From: JAIXWP01 sp049318685 | GTDB taxonomy: Bacteria > Bacteroidota > Bacteroidia > Flavobacteriales_D > Sanyastnellaceae | Length of the DNA stretch: 29,910 nucleotides | Reading direction: 5' to 3' | Assembly (NCBI GenBank): GCA_049318685.1 | Contig: JBMOFW010000008.1 | Span: forward strand, 1 to 29,910 | Shown: one piece after another, positions 15,101 through 22,053 of the stretch | Layout: each line of letters opens with the position of its first letter | How positions within the stretch are numbered: the stretch's first letter is position 1 | Translations under genes and position numbers: made by a program | Notes under the pieces: model-generated | Seen by the model: the letters and a program-made list of their open reading frames with translations, nothing else | What the model was told of the DNA's origin: nothing | Databases searched by the model: none

Positions 15101-15507
15101 TCTCTGAAAAGGCGCACAGCATCGGCACTTCCGCCCTCTCCGAATTTCAAGAAATAACCCGTGGTGCCGGCTGAATTGTTTCCAGTATAGCTTAAAGTGT
15201 AGGAGGAGGAAGACAGATAAAATCGACTTTGATTATTGTCGCTGCCGGCGAAGGTTTGACGAATCCAAAAATTCCATTCTGAGTTATTGAGCGATGCTCC
15301 GTTGGCGTCGGCTGTAAGGTAGGCCTGTCCAGCAGCTACATCTGCGGATTGCAATTGGCTCAATGCGTTGACGGTAAACGCACTTGATGTGCCTGTCCAC
15401 GCAGGGTTTGCAGAAAAATTGCCATCACTGAAATCATCCGACAATTGCGCAAATGCAGGAGCGCCGATGAGCAGTAAAGCCAGTATAAGGAATGTACTGA
15501 ATTTCAT
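12115..15507 (-). CDS. Large secreted protein with three lamin-tail domains and a gliding-motility/FlgD-like C-terminus
   Basis: About 1130 residues. I prefer the ATG at 15505-15507, because it begins a clean signal peptide (MKFSTFLILALLLIGAPAFA); upstream options are ATG 15520-15522 and TTG 15526-15528. After a beta-rich N-terminal lectin-like region (about 25-230) come alternating Ig-like (Big_5-type) and lamin-tail domains. The lamin-tail domains open with VFNEILADPDP, IITEIMADPEP and IVINEILSNPF. Two linkers repeat the pattern GGTPxAxNSVYD. The last 100 residues (IYPEIFSPDNDGYQDV ... WNGITDDG ... APVGIYIIYLE) resemble the CHU_C/FlgD Ig-like domain found at the end of many T9SS cargo proteins. 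Likely exported and surface-bound; substrate unknown. The downstream deacetylase overlaps its stop. Confidence 0.85.
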   Translation of the reverse strand: MKFSTFLILALLLIGAPAFAQLSDDFSDGNFSANPAWTGTSSAFTVNALSQLQSADVAAGQAYLTADANGASLNNSEWNFWIRQTFAGSDNNQSRFYLSSSSYTLSYTGNNSAGTTGYFLKFGEGGSADAVRLFRDDGTGTPIEILTGSAGSIAASFTARIKITRDAAGLWSLYADYAGGSNFTLQGTGTDNTYTTADYIGWICTYTASNADNFYLDDLYFGEIVVDTTPPSIISAVAIGPTAVDVQFSEVLTALSAQNTANYSITGIASITSAILDGIDPSLVHLTLGSALPVNTDLTLTASNMVDLFDNTMSSDNVVFQYFVAANAEYRDVVFNEILADPDPAVGLPAYEFVELHNPTSEAFNLEGWEFVNSTTVKILPNYNLAPGGFVILCDAANTAFFENAIGIASFTALTNAGDSLTLINDAGTLIDYVAYSDDWFDTSEKLDGGWTLELINPLLYCQSSANWMESQNPNGGTPNATNSVYDITPDAQAPVILGYSLTDANQLIIQFDEAMDQNTLASATINFTSGPTVSTVIWYGGNEAIIITPSGNLAPGATYSIVINGLTDCSGNPLSTAEFSFTIGFLPQIGDIIITEIMADPEPSFGAPSAEYIEIYNKTEQLLDISGMKVNSGTFADQVLLQPGEYMLLGDVDNTFYFIAVEHQALMDGFPGLTNTGGTITLFNANNEIIDEVVYEDSWYQDPSKADGGYSLELINPFDPCSTGSNWRPSNSTSGGTPGAQNSVYDDSPDTTAPYVTYVFSGPLSLVTVLFDEPLDEGILDGITWEVNGETLTPVSISFTDNDHDGLYLGFEGALAGQLYQFEIFSIADCWGNEANNIIGTFTLPQAAQLGDIVINEILSNPFDDGSDFIELYNNSPRAISLSNWALTREVDGALESIDLITEYQLVLYPGEYIVLTEDGSTLSNHYPFTKSDRIWLVEDMPTLNNDEGIVVLLAPDASIMDRVSYNVDMHFALLDDLDGVSLERLDPVRASDEQTNWHSAAQSQGFATPGYLNSQATGAVIAEEQITIYPEIFSPDNDGYQDVVTILYSDDTPGLTANIYIYDSSGRQVRYLTKNELLGVNSSISWNGITDDGLLAPVGIYIIYLEVFSTDGQSTKIKKTCVLAHKLN

Positions 15508-15515
15508 AATTGTTT

Positions 15516-15547
15516 CAAACATACGCAACGGACGTTAAAAAATCCAA
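15516..15547 (-). promoter_or_regulatory. Predicted promoter of the lamin-tail protein gene
   Basis: On the minus strand TTGG (15547-15544), a 20-nt spacer and TATGTTTG (15523-15516) match the Bacteroidota TTTG/TAnnTTTG pattern. Transcription would begin only 1-4 nt before ATG 15507, giving an almost leaderless mRNA and arguing against the upstream starts at 15522 and 15528. Confidence 0.4.
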
Positions 15548-15574
15548 TACTGCGTTTTTTTCGAATGTTATGAA

Positions 15575-15605
15575 TTGGGTTGGAGGGCAAATCGGAATAG
15601 TTTTG
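15575..15605 (+). promoter_or_regulatory. Predicted promoter of the aspartate-semialdehyde dehydrogenase gene
   Basis: TTGG (15575-15578), a 19-nt spacer and TAGTTTTG (15598-15605) fit the Bacteroidota promoter consensus, with a full match in the -7 box. Transcription would start near 15612, about 11 nt before ATG 15623. Because the box lies inside the longer open frame beginning at 15575, it decides in favour of the ATG at 15623. Confidence 0.6.
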
Positions 15606-15622
15606 TGGCCAAATTTTTCAAG

Positions 15623-16618
15623 ATGAAAGTAGCTGTAGTCGGTGCCACCGGATTGGTGGGTTCAAAGATGCTGGAAGTGTTGCGTGAACGACAATTTCCG
15701 GTCACCACCCTTATTCCTGTGGCCAGTTCAAAATCGTTGGGTAAGTCGATAGAGTGGAATGATCGGAAATGGGAGATTGTAGATGTGCCCGCGGCTTTGG
15801 CCATGCATCCAGACCTGGCTATTTTTTCTGCAGGAGGAGCAGCCAGTTTGGCCCACGCTCCTGAATTTGCGGCCATAGGTTGTCGAGTGATCGATAATTC
15901 TTCGGCTTGGCGCATGGACCCTTCCAAAAAATTGATTGTTCCCGAAATCAACGGTGATGCATTGACCGCTGATGACATGATCATCGCCAACCCGAATTGT
16001 TCGACCATTCAAATGGTGATGGTCTTGAAGCCTTTGCATGACATGTATGGTGTGAAACGTGTGGTGGTGAGTACGTATCAAAGTGTCACAGGTACCGGAA
16101 AGGCGGCTGTTGATCAATTGATGAATGAACGCGCAGGCATCGAAGGAGAAAAGGCATATCGTTATCCGATCGACATGAATTTGATCCCTCAAATTGATGT
16201 GTTCATGGACAATGGATACACCAAGGAAGAGATGAAGATGGTAAAAGAAACTGTGAAAATTTTAGGTGACGAAAATGTGAAAGTAACGGCCACAGCGATT
16301 CGTGTACCGGTGATGGGTGGACACTCGGAGTCAGTGAATATTGAATTTGAAAAGACGCCTGTTATGGGCGCTATTCGGGAAGCATTGAACGCTTTTCCGG
16401 GAGTGGCAGTAGTCGATGATTTAGAAGCGTTTGAATATCCAATGCCCTTGCTTCATGCGGCAGATAGTGATATGGTCTTCGTGGGTCGATTGCGTATGGA
16501 TGAGACCCAGCCGAATACGATCAACTGTTGGATTGTGAGTGATAACTTGCGAAAAGGGGCCGCGACCAATGCCGTACAAATTGCCGAAAAGCTTTTAGCT
16601 CTGGGAATTTTACATTGA
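15623..16618 (+). CDS. asd: Aspartate-semialdehyde dehydrogenase
   Basis: This enzyme reduces aspartyl phosphate to aspartate semialdehyde with NADPH, the branch point to lysine/diaminopimelate, threonine and methionine. It has 331 residues from ATG 15623. The N-terminus VAVVGATGLVGSKML is the NADP-binding loop. The catalytic cysteine is Cys126 in NPNCSTIQM, and the active-site histidine is His234 in GGHSESVNIEF. The open frame continues to 15575, but homologues begin at MKVAVVGATG and a promoter box overlaps the extension. Its stop codon directly abuts the stop of the convergent methyltransferase gene. Confidence 0.96.
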   Translation: MKVAVVGATGLVGSKMLEVLRERQFPVTTLIPVASSKSLGKSIEWNDRKWEIVDVPAALAMHPDLAIFSAGGAASLAHAPEFAAIGCRVIDNSSAWRMDPSKKLIVPEINGDALTADDMIIANPNCSTIQMVMVLKPLHDMYGVKRVVVSTYQSVTGTGKAAVDQLMNERAGIEGEKAYRYPIDMNLIPQIDVFMDNGYTKEEMKMVKETVKILGDENVKVTATAIRVPVMGGHSESVNIEFEKTPVMGAIREALNAFPGVAVVDDLEAFEYPMPLLHAADSDMVFVGRLRMDETQPNTINCWIVSDNLRKGAATNAVQIAEKLLALGILH

Positions 16619-17314
16619 TTAAAGGCGTGATTTTATTTCGTCGATCACGGCTTTTTTATATTCCTTTTTATTGAAATCGATGTATTCTGGACGATGGATG
16701 AGTTCAATCCATTGATAGTCGGGCAGCTCTTTTTGCAAGCAATAACGTTCGAGTTTATGCAACGTCAATTGGTGCGGGTAAATGGCATCAAGTAATTGAT
16801 CGGTATATAGACTTTGATCAATGATTTGCATCAACTCGGGTGTGTGTTTGCGAATCCATTCGAGGGCGTAGGGATCGGGAATATGAATGCAAATCTTGCC
16901 ATGAGAAGCCAACACACGCTTTAAAGTGGCAAACAAAGCAGCATGTTGTTCAATGGGAATGTGTTCCAACACATCAGGTAAAACAATCAAATCAAATTTT
17001 TCAGTCGAAGTAAAATCTGACATGTCCGACACCAGAAATTGAATGTTGGATCGATTGCAGAGATTTTTTTTAGCCAGTTCGATACTTGTAGGACTAATGT
17101 CAATAGCGAGAACTTTTCCTGCTTTTTTCACCAAAAGTGAAGTGAGAGTTCCGACACCACAGCCAATTTCCAGAACATTGGAAGTAGTATCCAAGCCGTT
17201 TTTTTGTAATCGCTGCATGATACTTCGGTGTCGAATATTGACCCAAATTTTCTTTTGCTGATCGGAATATTGATCATAGAAATCGGCGATTTGCTTCCTG
17301 TTCTCTTGTTGCAT
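16619..17314 (-). CDS. Class I SAM-dependent methyltransferase
   Basis: A 231-residue soluble methyltransferase. SAM motif I is VLEIGCGVGTLTSLL (about residues 47-61), followed by the acidic loop VLAIDISPTSIELAKK and the post-motif LIVLPDVLEHIP, which resembles UbiG/Methyltransf_11 enzymes. The substrate cannot be inferred. The C-terminal part (150-231) contains HKLERYCLQKELPDYQW and looks like a substrate-recognition cap. It starts at ATG 17312-17314 and stands alone: neighbours on both sides are on the plus strand. Its stop codon (16619-16621) touches the asd stop, so its 3' end also carries the asd terminator candidate. Confidence 0.85.
   Translation of the reverse strand: MQQENRKQIADFYDQYSDQQKKIWVNIRHRSIMQRLQKNGLDTTSNVLEIGCGVGTLTSLLVKKAGKVLAIDISPTSIELAKKNLCNRSNIQFLVSDMSDFTSTEKFDLIVLPDVLEHIPIEQHAALFATLKRVLASHGKICIHIPDPYALEWIRKHTPELMQIIDQSLYTDQLLDAIYPHQLTLHKLERYCLQKELPDYQWIELIHRPEYIDFNKKEYKKAVIDEIKSRL
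16626..16657 (+). terminator. Candidate terminator of asd
   Basis: CGTGAT (16626-16631) pairs with ATCACG (16644-16649) around a 12-nt loop and is followed by a run of six T (16652-16657) on the plus strand. The position, just past the asd stop, is right for a Rho-independent terminator. The stem is short (6 bp) and lies inside the 3' end of the convergent methyltransferase gene. Confidence 0.4.
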
Positions 17315-17399
17315 GGTGTAAAAATAAGGATTCCATGATTTGGAATAAACAACACGAAGATTTAACTAAAAAAATGTAGGGCAAGATGAAGTGAAGATG

Positions 17400-17407
17400 T
17401 AGTTTTG
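17400..17407 (+). promoter_or_regulatory. Predicted -7 box of the serine-hydrolase gene
   Basis: TAGTTTTG matches TAnnTTTG fully and is the same octamer as in the asd promoter. It lies 19 nt upstream of ATG 17427, giving a leader of about 12 nt. I see no good TTTG about 20 nt further upstream, so support is partial. Confidence 0.4.
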
Positions 17408-17426
17408 ACTGACCAAAAATCTTTAC

Positions 17427-18452
17427 ATGTCGAATAAGCTGCGGATTATTGTTCCGACAGCAGTAGTGAGTTGCGCGATCACTGCTGTTATTGTCTGGGG
17501 CCTAATGGGGAATGGGACTGTCTCCGAGGAAGGATCAAATGCTTCAAAAAAGAAAGCAAAGAAAGCTGTTGTTGCTGAAGGTTGTGAAATTATGCAATTG
17601 AGCATGGCTTCTACCACCGGAGGAAGACATACACACCCACTTTTGTTGACAGAACTTTCATGTCCTTCAAGTGAATATGATTCCTTGCGCAACTCAATGG
17701 TGAATCTAATTGAAAAAAGAAAGTCTGAGGGCGTTCTTCAAACAGCATCGGTCTATTTCAAGGAGTTGGGAACGAACAAATGGTTTGATATCAATCCGGG
17801 CACGAAGTACAATCCGGGGAGTTTGATGAAGGTGGCCATTTTAATGACCTATTTGAAATTGTCGGAGTCCAATGCGTCTTTAATGGATGAGCGATACACG
17901 TTGACCGAAGTGATGAGTGATCGTGTCGATCAATTGCGCACGAGCGCACCATTGATAAAAGGACAATCATACAACGTGAAATTCCTTTTGGAAGAAATGA
18001 TTGTGAATAGTGATAACGATGCTGCGAATATGCTGAATCAACATATTAATCAGGAGATGTTTTCAAAAGTGATGCGCGATTTGGGTTGCTCAACTCCGGA
18101 TATTAGCGATCCGAATTATCAAATGACGGTGACCGAGTACAATCGTTATTTCAGAGTGCTTTACAATTCGTCTTATTTGAATGATGAGAATAGTGAGTGG
18201 GCACTAACGCTGCTAACACGTTCAAATTATAAAGAAGGGATGATGAAAGGGATTCCAAGCGGTGTTGAAGTGGCACACAAGTTTGGAGAACGTCCCTATG
18301 AAAATGGATTTAATTTTCATGAAGGGGGAATTGTTTATTTAAAGAACAAACCCTATATGCTCCTAGTAATGACACGTGGCAAGGACAACACCAAACTGCC
18401 CGGTGTGATCTCTGAGATTTCAAAATTGTGTTACGATCAATTGGCCATCTAG
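17427..18452 (+). CDS. Membrane-anchored class A beta-lactamase-fold serine hydrolase
   Basis: This 341-residue protein has an N-terminal membrane segment (about 6-27, IIVPTAVVSCAITAVIVWGL), a linker, and a penicillin-recognising serine hydrolase domain (about 90-335) of the Beta-lactamase2 type. Motifs are SLMK (Ser132, Lys135), SDN (195-197) and KFG (285-287) in place of KTG. I find no clear equivalent of the deacylating Glu166 of true class A beta-lactamases: the omega-loop region reads DISDPNYQMTVTEY. Activity on peptidoglycan peptides or another substrate is therefore as likely as beta-lactam hydrolysis. It faces the periplasm if the segment is a signal anchor. It stands alone, convergent with metG 27 bp away. 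Confidence 0.85.
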   Translation: MSNKLRIIVPTAVVSCAITAVIVWGLMGNGTVSEEGSNASKKKAKKAVVAEGCEIMQLSMASTTGGRHTHPLLLTELSCPSSEYDSLRNSMVNLIEKRKSEGVLQTASVYFKELGTNKWFDINPGTKYNPGSLMKVAILMTYLKLSESNASLMDERYTLTEVMSDRVDQLRTSAPLIKGQSYNVKFLLEEMIVNSDNDAANMLNQHINQEMFSKVMRDLGCSTPDISDPNYQMTVTEYNRYFRVLYNSSYLNDENSEWALTLLTRSNYKEGMMKGIPSGVEVAHKFGERPYENGFNFHEGGIVYLKNKPYMLLVMTRGKDNTKLPGVISEISKLCYDQLAI

Positions 18453-18479
18453 TTCAAAACAACTAGAATATCATAGCGT

Positions 18480-20546
18480 TTATTTCACCTCATTGCCGGC
18501 TTCCATTTCCTTTTCAGGAGTGATGATTGAAAGCACACCTTGGGCATTTTCAGCCATTAAAATCATGCCTTGGCTTTCTACACCTTTGATGGCGCGCGGA
18601 GCAAGATTGGCAAGCAAAAGCACTGTTTTTCCAACCACTTCTTCTGCACTATAATGTTCTGCTATGCCACTCACCACAGTGCGTTGGTCAATACCGGTAT
18701 CCACTTTCAATTTCAATAATTTCTTTGTTTTCGGAATCGGTTCGGCTTCAATGATTTTGGCCACCCGTATATCCATTTTTTGGAAAGTTTCAAAATCCAC
18801 ATTGTCTTTGAGAGGAACGACTGTTGAGGCGTTTGTTACTTTGGAAGCTTCAAGCTTTGCCATTTGCGCAGCAACAATTTCGTCTGTGATTTTCTCAAAT
18901 AGAATGGGCAATTGTCCGATGAGATGTCCTGGATTAAGTAATTGTTCTTCTTTTCCCAAATGCCATTCGGGTTGTCCGAAATTCAATCCTTCACGAATTT
19001 TTTGAGTGGTAAATGGAATGAAAGGATCCAACGCAATGGTCAAACGCGCAACTAAATTGAGGCATTCATTCATAATTGTTGTAGTGCGCTCAGGATCGGT
19101 TTTGATCAATTTCCACGGCTCGGTTTCCGTTAAGTATTTATTCCCGTGTCGCGCAATGTTCATGGCTTCCATCAACGCTTCGCGGAAGCGATACCCTTCG
19201 ATTTTTACTCCGATTTGATCAAACGTGGCGAGAATATCTGAATGCACTTGAGCATCAGTTTCTGTGATGGTTTGCTTGGCTGGAACGGCGCCATTGTAGA
19301 ATTTATGAGTAAGTACAAAAACGCGATTCACAAAATTTCCGAGGATGTCGGCTAGTTCGTTGTTTATGCGGTCTTTGAAATCACCCCAAGTAAATTCACT
19401 GTCTTTTTGTTCGGGCATTATGCTGCAAAGCACATAACGCATTTCATCTTGTTTGCCTTTGAAGTCTTCCAAATATTCATGCAGCCATACCGCCCAATTT
19501 CTCGAAGTAGAAATTTTGTCTCCTTCGAGATTCATGAATTCATTCGCGGGAACATTCGTAGGCAAAATGAATTCTCCGTGTTCTTTTAGAATAATCGGGA
19601 AAATGATGCAGTGAAAAACGATGTTGTCTTTTCCAATAAAATGAATCAGTTGGCAGTCTTCACTTTTCCAATAATCTTCCCAATTCTTTCCATTTTTATC
19701 TGCCCAAACCTTGGTGTTGGTAATGTATCCAATAGGCGCATCAAGCCATACATAAAGCACTTTTCCTTCAGCGCCTTCCACTGGAACGGGAACACCCCAG
19801 TCTAGGTCGCGAGTCATCGCGCGGCTTTGCAGTCCACCATCAATCCAACTCATGCATTGCCCGACTACATGGGATTTCCATTCTTTTGGGTCATGATGTG
19901 AGGCGTGATCCAGTAATCCGGATTTGATGAATTCACCCACCCATTCTTGGTGATGCCCCATAGGCAAATACCAATGGGAGGTATCTTTCAGAATAGGTTT
20001 ACTGCCACTGATGGTGCTATGTGGATCGATTAGATCGAGCGGACTGAGGGTCGAACCACATCTTTCACATTGGTCGCCATACGCTTTGTCGTTGCTGCAT
20101 TTCGGGCAAGTGCCCATGATGTAGCGATCTGCTAGAAATTGTTTTTGTTCAACATCATAATATTGCTGAGATGTTTCTACTTCGAAAGCGCCCTTATTGA
20201 GGAGTTTTAAAAAAACATCTTGACTCATTTGATGATGTTCAGGCGACGAGGTGCGATGATATTCATCGAATGAAATGCCGAAATCTTTGAACGCGTTGCC
20301 CATTAACAAGTGATAATGATCAACGATTTCTCGAGGTGTTTTGCCCTCTTTTTTTGCGCGCAAAGTAATGGCTGCGCCATGTTCGTCAGAGCCACAGATA
20401 AATGCAACATCTTTTTTGTTTAGTCGCAAATAGCGAACGAAAATGTCTGCAGGAAGGTAGGCACCTGCGATATGACCAATATGAATAGGACCATTGGCAT
20501 AAGGTAAAGCCGAGGTTACGAGATATCTTTTGGGCTGTTTTGTCAT
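18480..20546 (-). CDS. metG: Methionyl-tRNA synthetase
   Basis: It charges tRNA-Met with methionine. The protein has 688 residues. The HIGH motif is HIGH at 22-25 and the KMSKS-loop equivalent is KISTS at 344-348. The zinc knuckle is CPKC...CERC, with cysteines at 147, 150, 160 and 163. An anticodon-binding helical domain follows, then a C-terminal EMAPII/Trbp111-like tRNA-binding domain (about 585-688, VDFETFQKMDIRVAKI ...), so this is the long dimeric form. The leader before ATG 20544-20546 carries a small inverted repeat (AATCC/GGATT near 20561-20573). It is divergent from the LD-carboxypeptidase gene. Confidence 0.98.
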   Translation of the reverse strand: MTKQPKRYLVTSALPYANGPIHIGHIAGAYLPADIFVRYLRLNKKDVAFICGSDEHGAAITLRAKKEGKTPREIVDHYHLLMGNAFKDFGISFDEYHRTSSPEHHQMSQDVFLKLLNKGAFEVETSQQYYDVEQKQFLADRYIMGTCPKCSNDKAYGDQCERCGSTLSPLDLIDPHSTISGSKPILKDTSHWYLPMGHHQEWVGEFIKSGLLDHASHHDPKEWKSHVVGQCMSWIDGGLQSRAMTRDLDWGVPVPVEGAEGKVLYVWLDAPIGYITNTKVWADKNGKNWEDYWKSEDCQLIHFIGKDNIVFHCIIFPIILKEHGEFILPTNVPANEFMNLEGDKISTSRNWAVWLHEYLEDFKGKQDEMRYVLCSIMPEQKDSEFTWGDFKDRINNELADILGNFVNRVFVLTHKFYNGAVPAKQTITETDAQVHSDILATFDQIGVKIEGYRFREALMEAMNIARHGNKYLTETEPWKLIKTDPERTTTIMNECLNLVARLTIALDPFIPFTTQKIREGLNFGQPEWHLGKEEQLLNPGHLIGQLPILFEKITDEIVAAQMAKLEASKVTNASTVVPLKDNVDFETFQKMDIRVAKIIEAEPIPKTKKLLKLKVDTGIDQRTVVSGIAEHYSAEEVVGKTVLLLANLAPRAIKGVESQGMILMAENAQGVLSIITPEKEMEAGNEVK

Positions 20547-20581
20547 AAGATTGCATTCTGAAATCCGGAGGATTCCGGGAG

Positions 20582-20589
20582 CAAAGATA
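20582..20589 (-). promoter_or_regulatory. Predicted -7 box of metG
   Basis: On the minus strand TATCTTTG matches TAnnTTTG fully and lies 35 nt upstream of the metG ATG. No TTTG is seen at the right distance upstream. The box partly overlaps TAACTTTT (20588-20595), a weak candidate for the divergent LD-carboxypeptidase gene. Confidence 0.4.
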
Positions 20590-20600
20590 ACTTTTAGTCA

Positions 20601-21521
20601 ATGATTTTGATCCCTCCCTATTTGAAGCCCGGCGACACCGTTGGTATTGCCGCAACTGCGCGATGGCTCACCCTTGAGCAACTGGAGCAGGCGATGTTTT
20701 TTTTTAAACAAATGGAGTTGGAGGTAGTGGTCGCTGAAAATGTGATGCGGCGCGACTTTCAGCTTGCCGGTAATGCAACAGAGCGCGTTTCCGGGTTCAA
20801 TACTATGCTTCATGATGAGCGGATCAAAGCCATCATCAGTGCGCGCGGTGGATATGGCAGCGTACATTGTGTGGATGACATTGATTGGGAGCAGCTTATT
20901 CGCCGACCGAAATGGATTCTTGGTTATAGCGATGTAACGCTGTTGCTAACAGAAGCCTACAATCGGGGAGTGGCATCAATCCATAGCACTATGCCCATTT
21001 CATTTCCAGATGCGACTGAGCGCGCAGTAGCACAAATCAAAGAGGCGTTGTTCGGAGAATTAAAAAACGTGGAGTGGACAAGTCAAGAGGCATTGAAACT
21101 TGATATCACCGGTCATTTGATTGGTGGAAATTTATCTGTTTTGTATAGTATACTTGGTTCAAGGAGTTTTCCAGCCTTAGAGGAGGCGATATTATTCATT
21201 GAGGATGTGGATGAAATGGTGTATCATATCGATCGGATGATGATGGGATTGAAAAGGGCAGGAGTTTTAAATGGTCTGAAAGCCATCGTCGTAGGTGGCT
21301 TGACCCAGATGAAAGACAATACCAAAGCGTTTGGTTTTTCGTTGGACAATCCTTTTGGTGGCAGCGCTCTGAGTCATATCCAGGACGTTGCGGGGAAGTG
21401 CGGAGTTCCGGTGGTGAGTGGTTTTCCGGCGGGGCATATGAGCGATAATCGGGCTTTTTATCACGGGAGGCGGGTGCGATTGCAATCGGAAAGAGGGTTA
21501 TCCATGGTGACGTGGTTGTAA
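20601..21521 (+). CDS. ldcA: LD-carboxypeptidase (peptidase family S66)
   Basis: Family S66 enzymes cleave the L,D-bond of tetrapeptides released from peptidoglycan during murein recycling in the cytoplasm. This protein has 306 residues and no signal peptide, in line with LdcA. The Ser-Glu-His triad is visible: Ser110 in LGYSDVTLLL, Glu201 in FIEDVDE and His279 in FPAGHMSDN. The conserved ARGGYGS segment (81-87) and the N-terminal KPGDTVGI are also present. It starts at ATG 20601. The gene is divergent from metG. The symbol is given by family similarity; the exact peptide preference is unproven. Confidence 0.92.
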   Translation: MILIPPYLKPGDTVGIAATARWLTLEQLEQAMFFFKQMELEVVVAENVMRRDFQLAGNATERVSGFNTMLHDERIKAIISARGGYGSVHCVDDIDWEQLIRRPKWILGYSDVTLLLTEAYNRGVASIHSTMPISFPDATERAVAQIKEALFGELKNVEWTSQEALKLDITGHLIGGNLSVLYSILGSRSFPALEEAILFIEDVDEMVYHIDRMMMGLKRAGVLNGLKAIVVGGLTQMKDNTKAFGFSLDNPFGGSALSHIQDVAGKCGVPVVSGFPAGHMSDNRAFYHGRRVRLQSERGLSMVTWL

Positions 21522-21621
21522 AACGATCTCGTGTAAAACTTGCGATGAAAACGGTGTAACGGATTGTAAAATAGTTGATTTTTGTGACTGAAACTGTCTT
21601 TTTTACACAGATAGTGTAAAA
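21517..21621 (+). promoter_or_regulatory. Cluster of TGTAA motifs before the IPExxxVDY-pyk pair
   Basis: TGTAAAA occurs at 21517, 21532, 21565 and 21615, and TGTAAC at 21555, all in the same orientation in the 120-bp gap (the first overlaps the ldcA stop codon). Nothing else explains this recurrence. It could be a regulator binding array or chance in AT-rich sequence. Confidence 0.3.
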
Positions 21622-21629
21622 AGTACACT
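21600..21629 (+). promoter_or_regulatory. Two overlapping, mutually exclusive hairpins
   Basis: TTTTTACAC (21600-21608) pairs perfectly with GTGTAAAAA (21614-21622) across AGATA. The same central piece, AGTGTA (21613-21618), also pairs perfectly with TACACT (21624-21629) across AAAAG. Only one can form at a time. The element ends 12 bp before the TTG start of the next gene. It may be the terminator of ldcA, a leader switch, or a tandem operator. Confidence 0.45.
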
Positions 21630-21641
21630 AAGTATTGTATC

Positions 21642-22052
21642 TTGGCCACGCATAACTTTAACATAGATCCTGATTTTGAATTTGGCATTGTCGGCTTGAC
21701 TTGCCAGGAGCGGGATTATCGATTGGCTTGGGCCTTGAATTTGGCTTTCCAATGGAGTTTGGTTCGCGAACAAGAACATGAAGTGCCGATGAAGAGAGGG
21801 AGCTCAAGCCATACGCGGTTTGAGTATAAGGATGAGGATAATATAACGTACACCTTGCTCGCCAACAAAGGCACAGGAGGATATTTGTTGCCGGAGGTAA
21901 GTGGAATGGACTTCATTTTACGTATAGAAGGTTATTGTCATATGATAGACGATGATATGTTGCGTAAGATTCGGAAAATACCATTTGTGTTGGCGGCTTT
22001 GGAATTGAACAGTGATAAAATAAAAACGATACAAAATCTGATTTCAGCATAA
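21642..22052 (+). CDS. IPExxxVDY family protein
   Basis: A 136-residue protein of the Bacteroidota-specific IPExxxVDY family, whose function is unknown. The name-giving motif appears here in altered form as LPEVSGMDF (about residues 78-86). The N-terminus NFNIDPDFEFGIVGL and the C-terminal RKIRKIPFVLAALEL also fit the family. No ATG precedes the conserved N-terminus, so I take the TTG at 21642-21644; the first in-frame ATG is residue 50, inside the domain. It ends 1 bp before the pyruvate kinase start. This pairing is, as I recall, conserved across Flavobacteriia and suggests a shared transcript. Confidence 0.85.
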   Translation: MATHNFNIDPDFEFGIVGLTCQERDYRLAWALNLAFQWSLVREQEHEVPMKRGSSSHTRFEYKDEDNITYTLLANKGTGGYLLPEVSGMDFILRIEGYCHMIDDDMLRKIRKIPFVLAALELNSDKIKTIQNLISA

Positions 22053-22053
22053 T

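Noticed and set aside
15575..15622. A 16-residue N-terminal extension of aspartate-semialdehyde dehydrogenase
   Set aside because: The conserved NADP-binding N-terminus begins at the 15623 ATG, and a good promoter box lies inside the extension.
17427..18452. An antibiotic-resistance beta-lactamase
   Set aside because: The KTG and Glu166 positions are not canonical and an N-terminal anchor is present, so a resistance role is not supported.
18480..20546. KISTS in place of KMSKS in methionyl-tRNA synthetase as a defect
   Set aside because: The substitution with the following RNWAVWL context is, as I recall, usual for this lineage, and all other motifs are intact.
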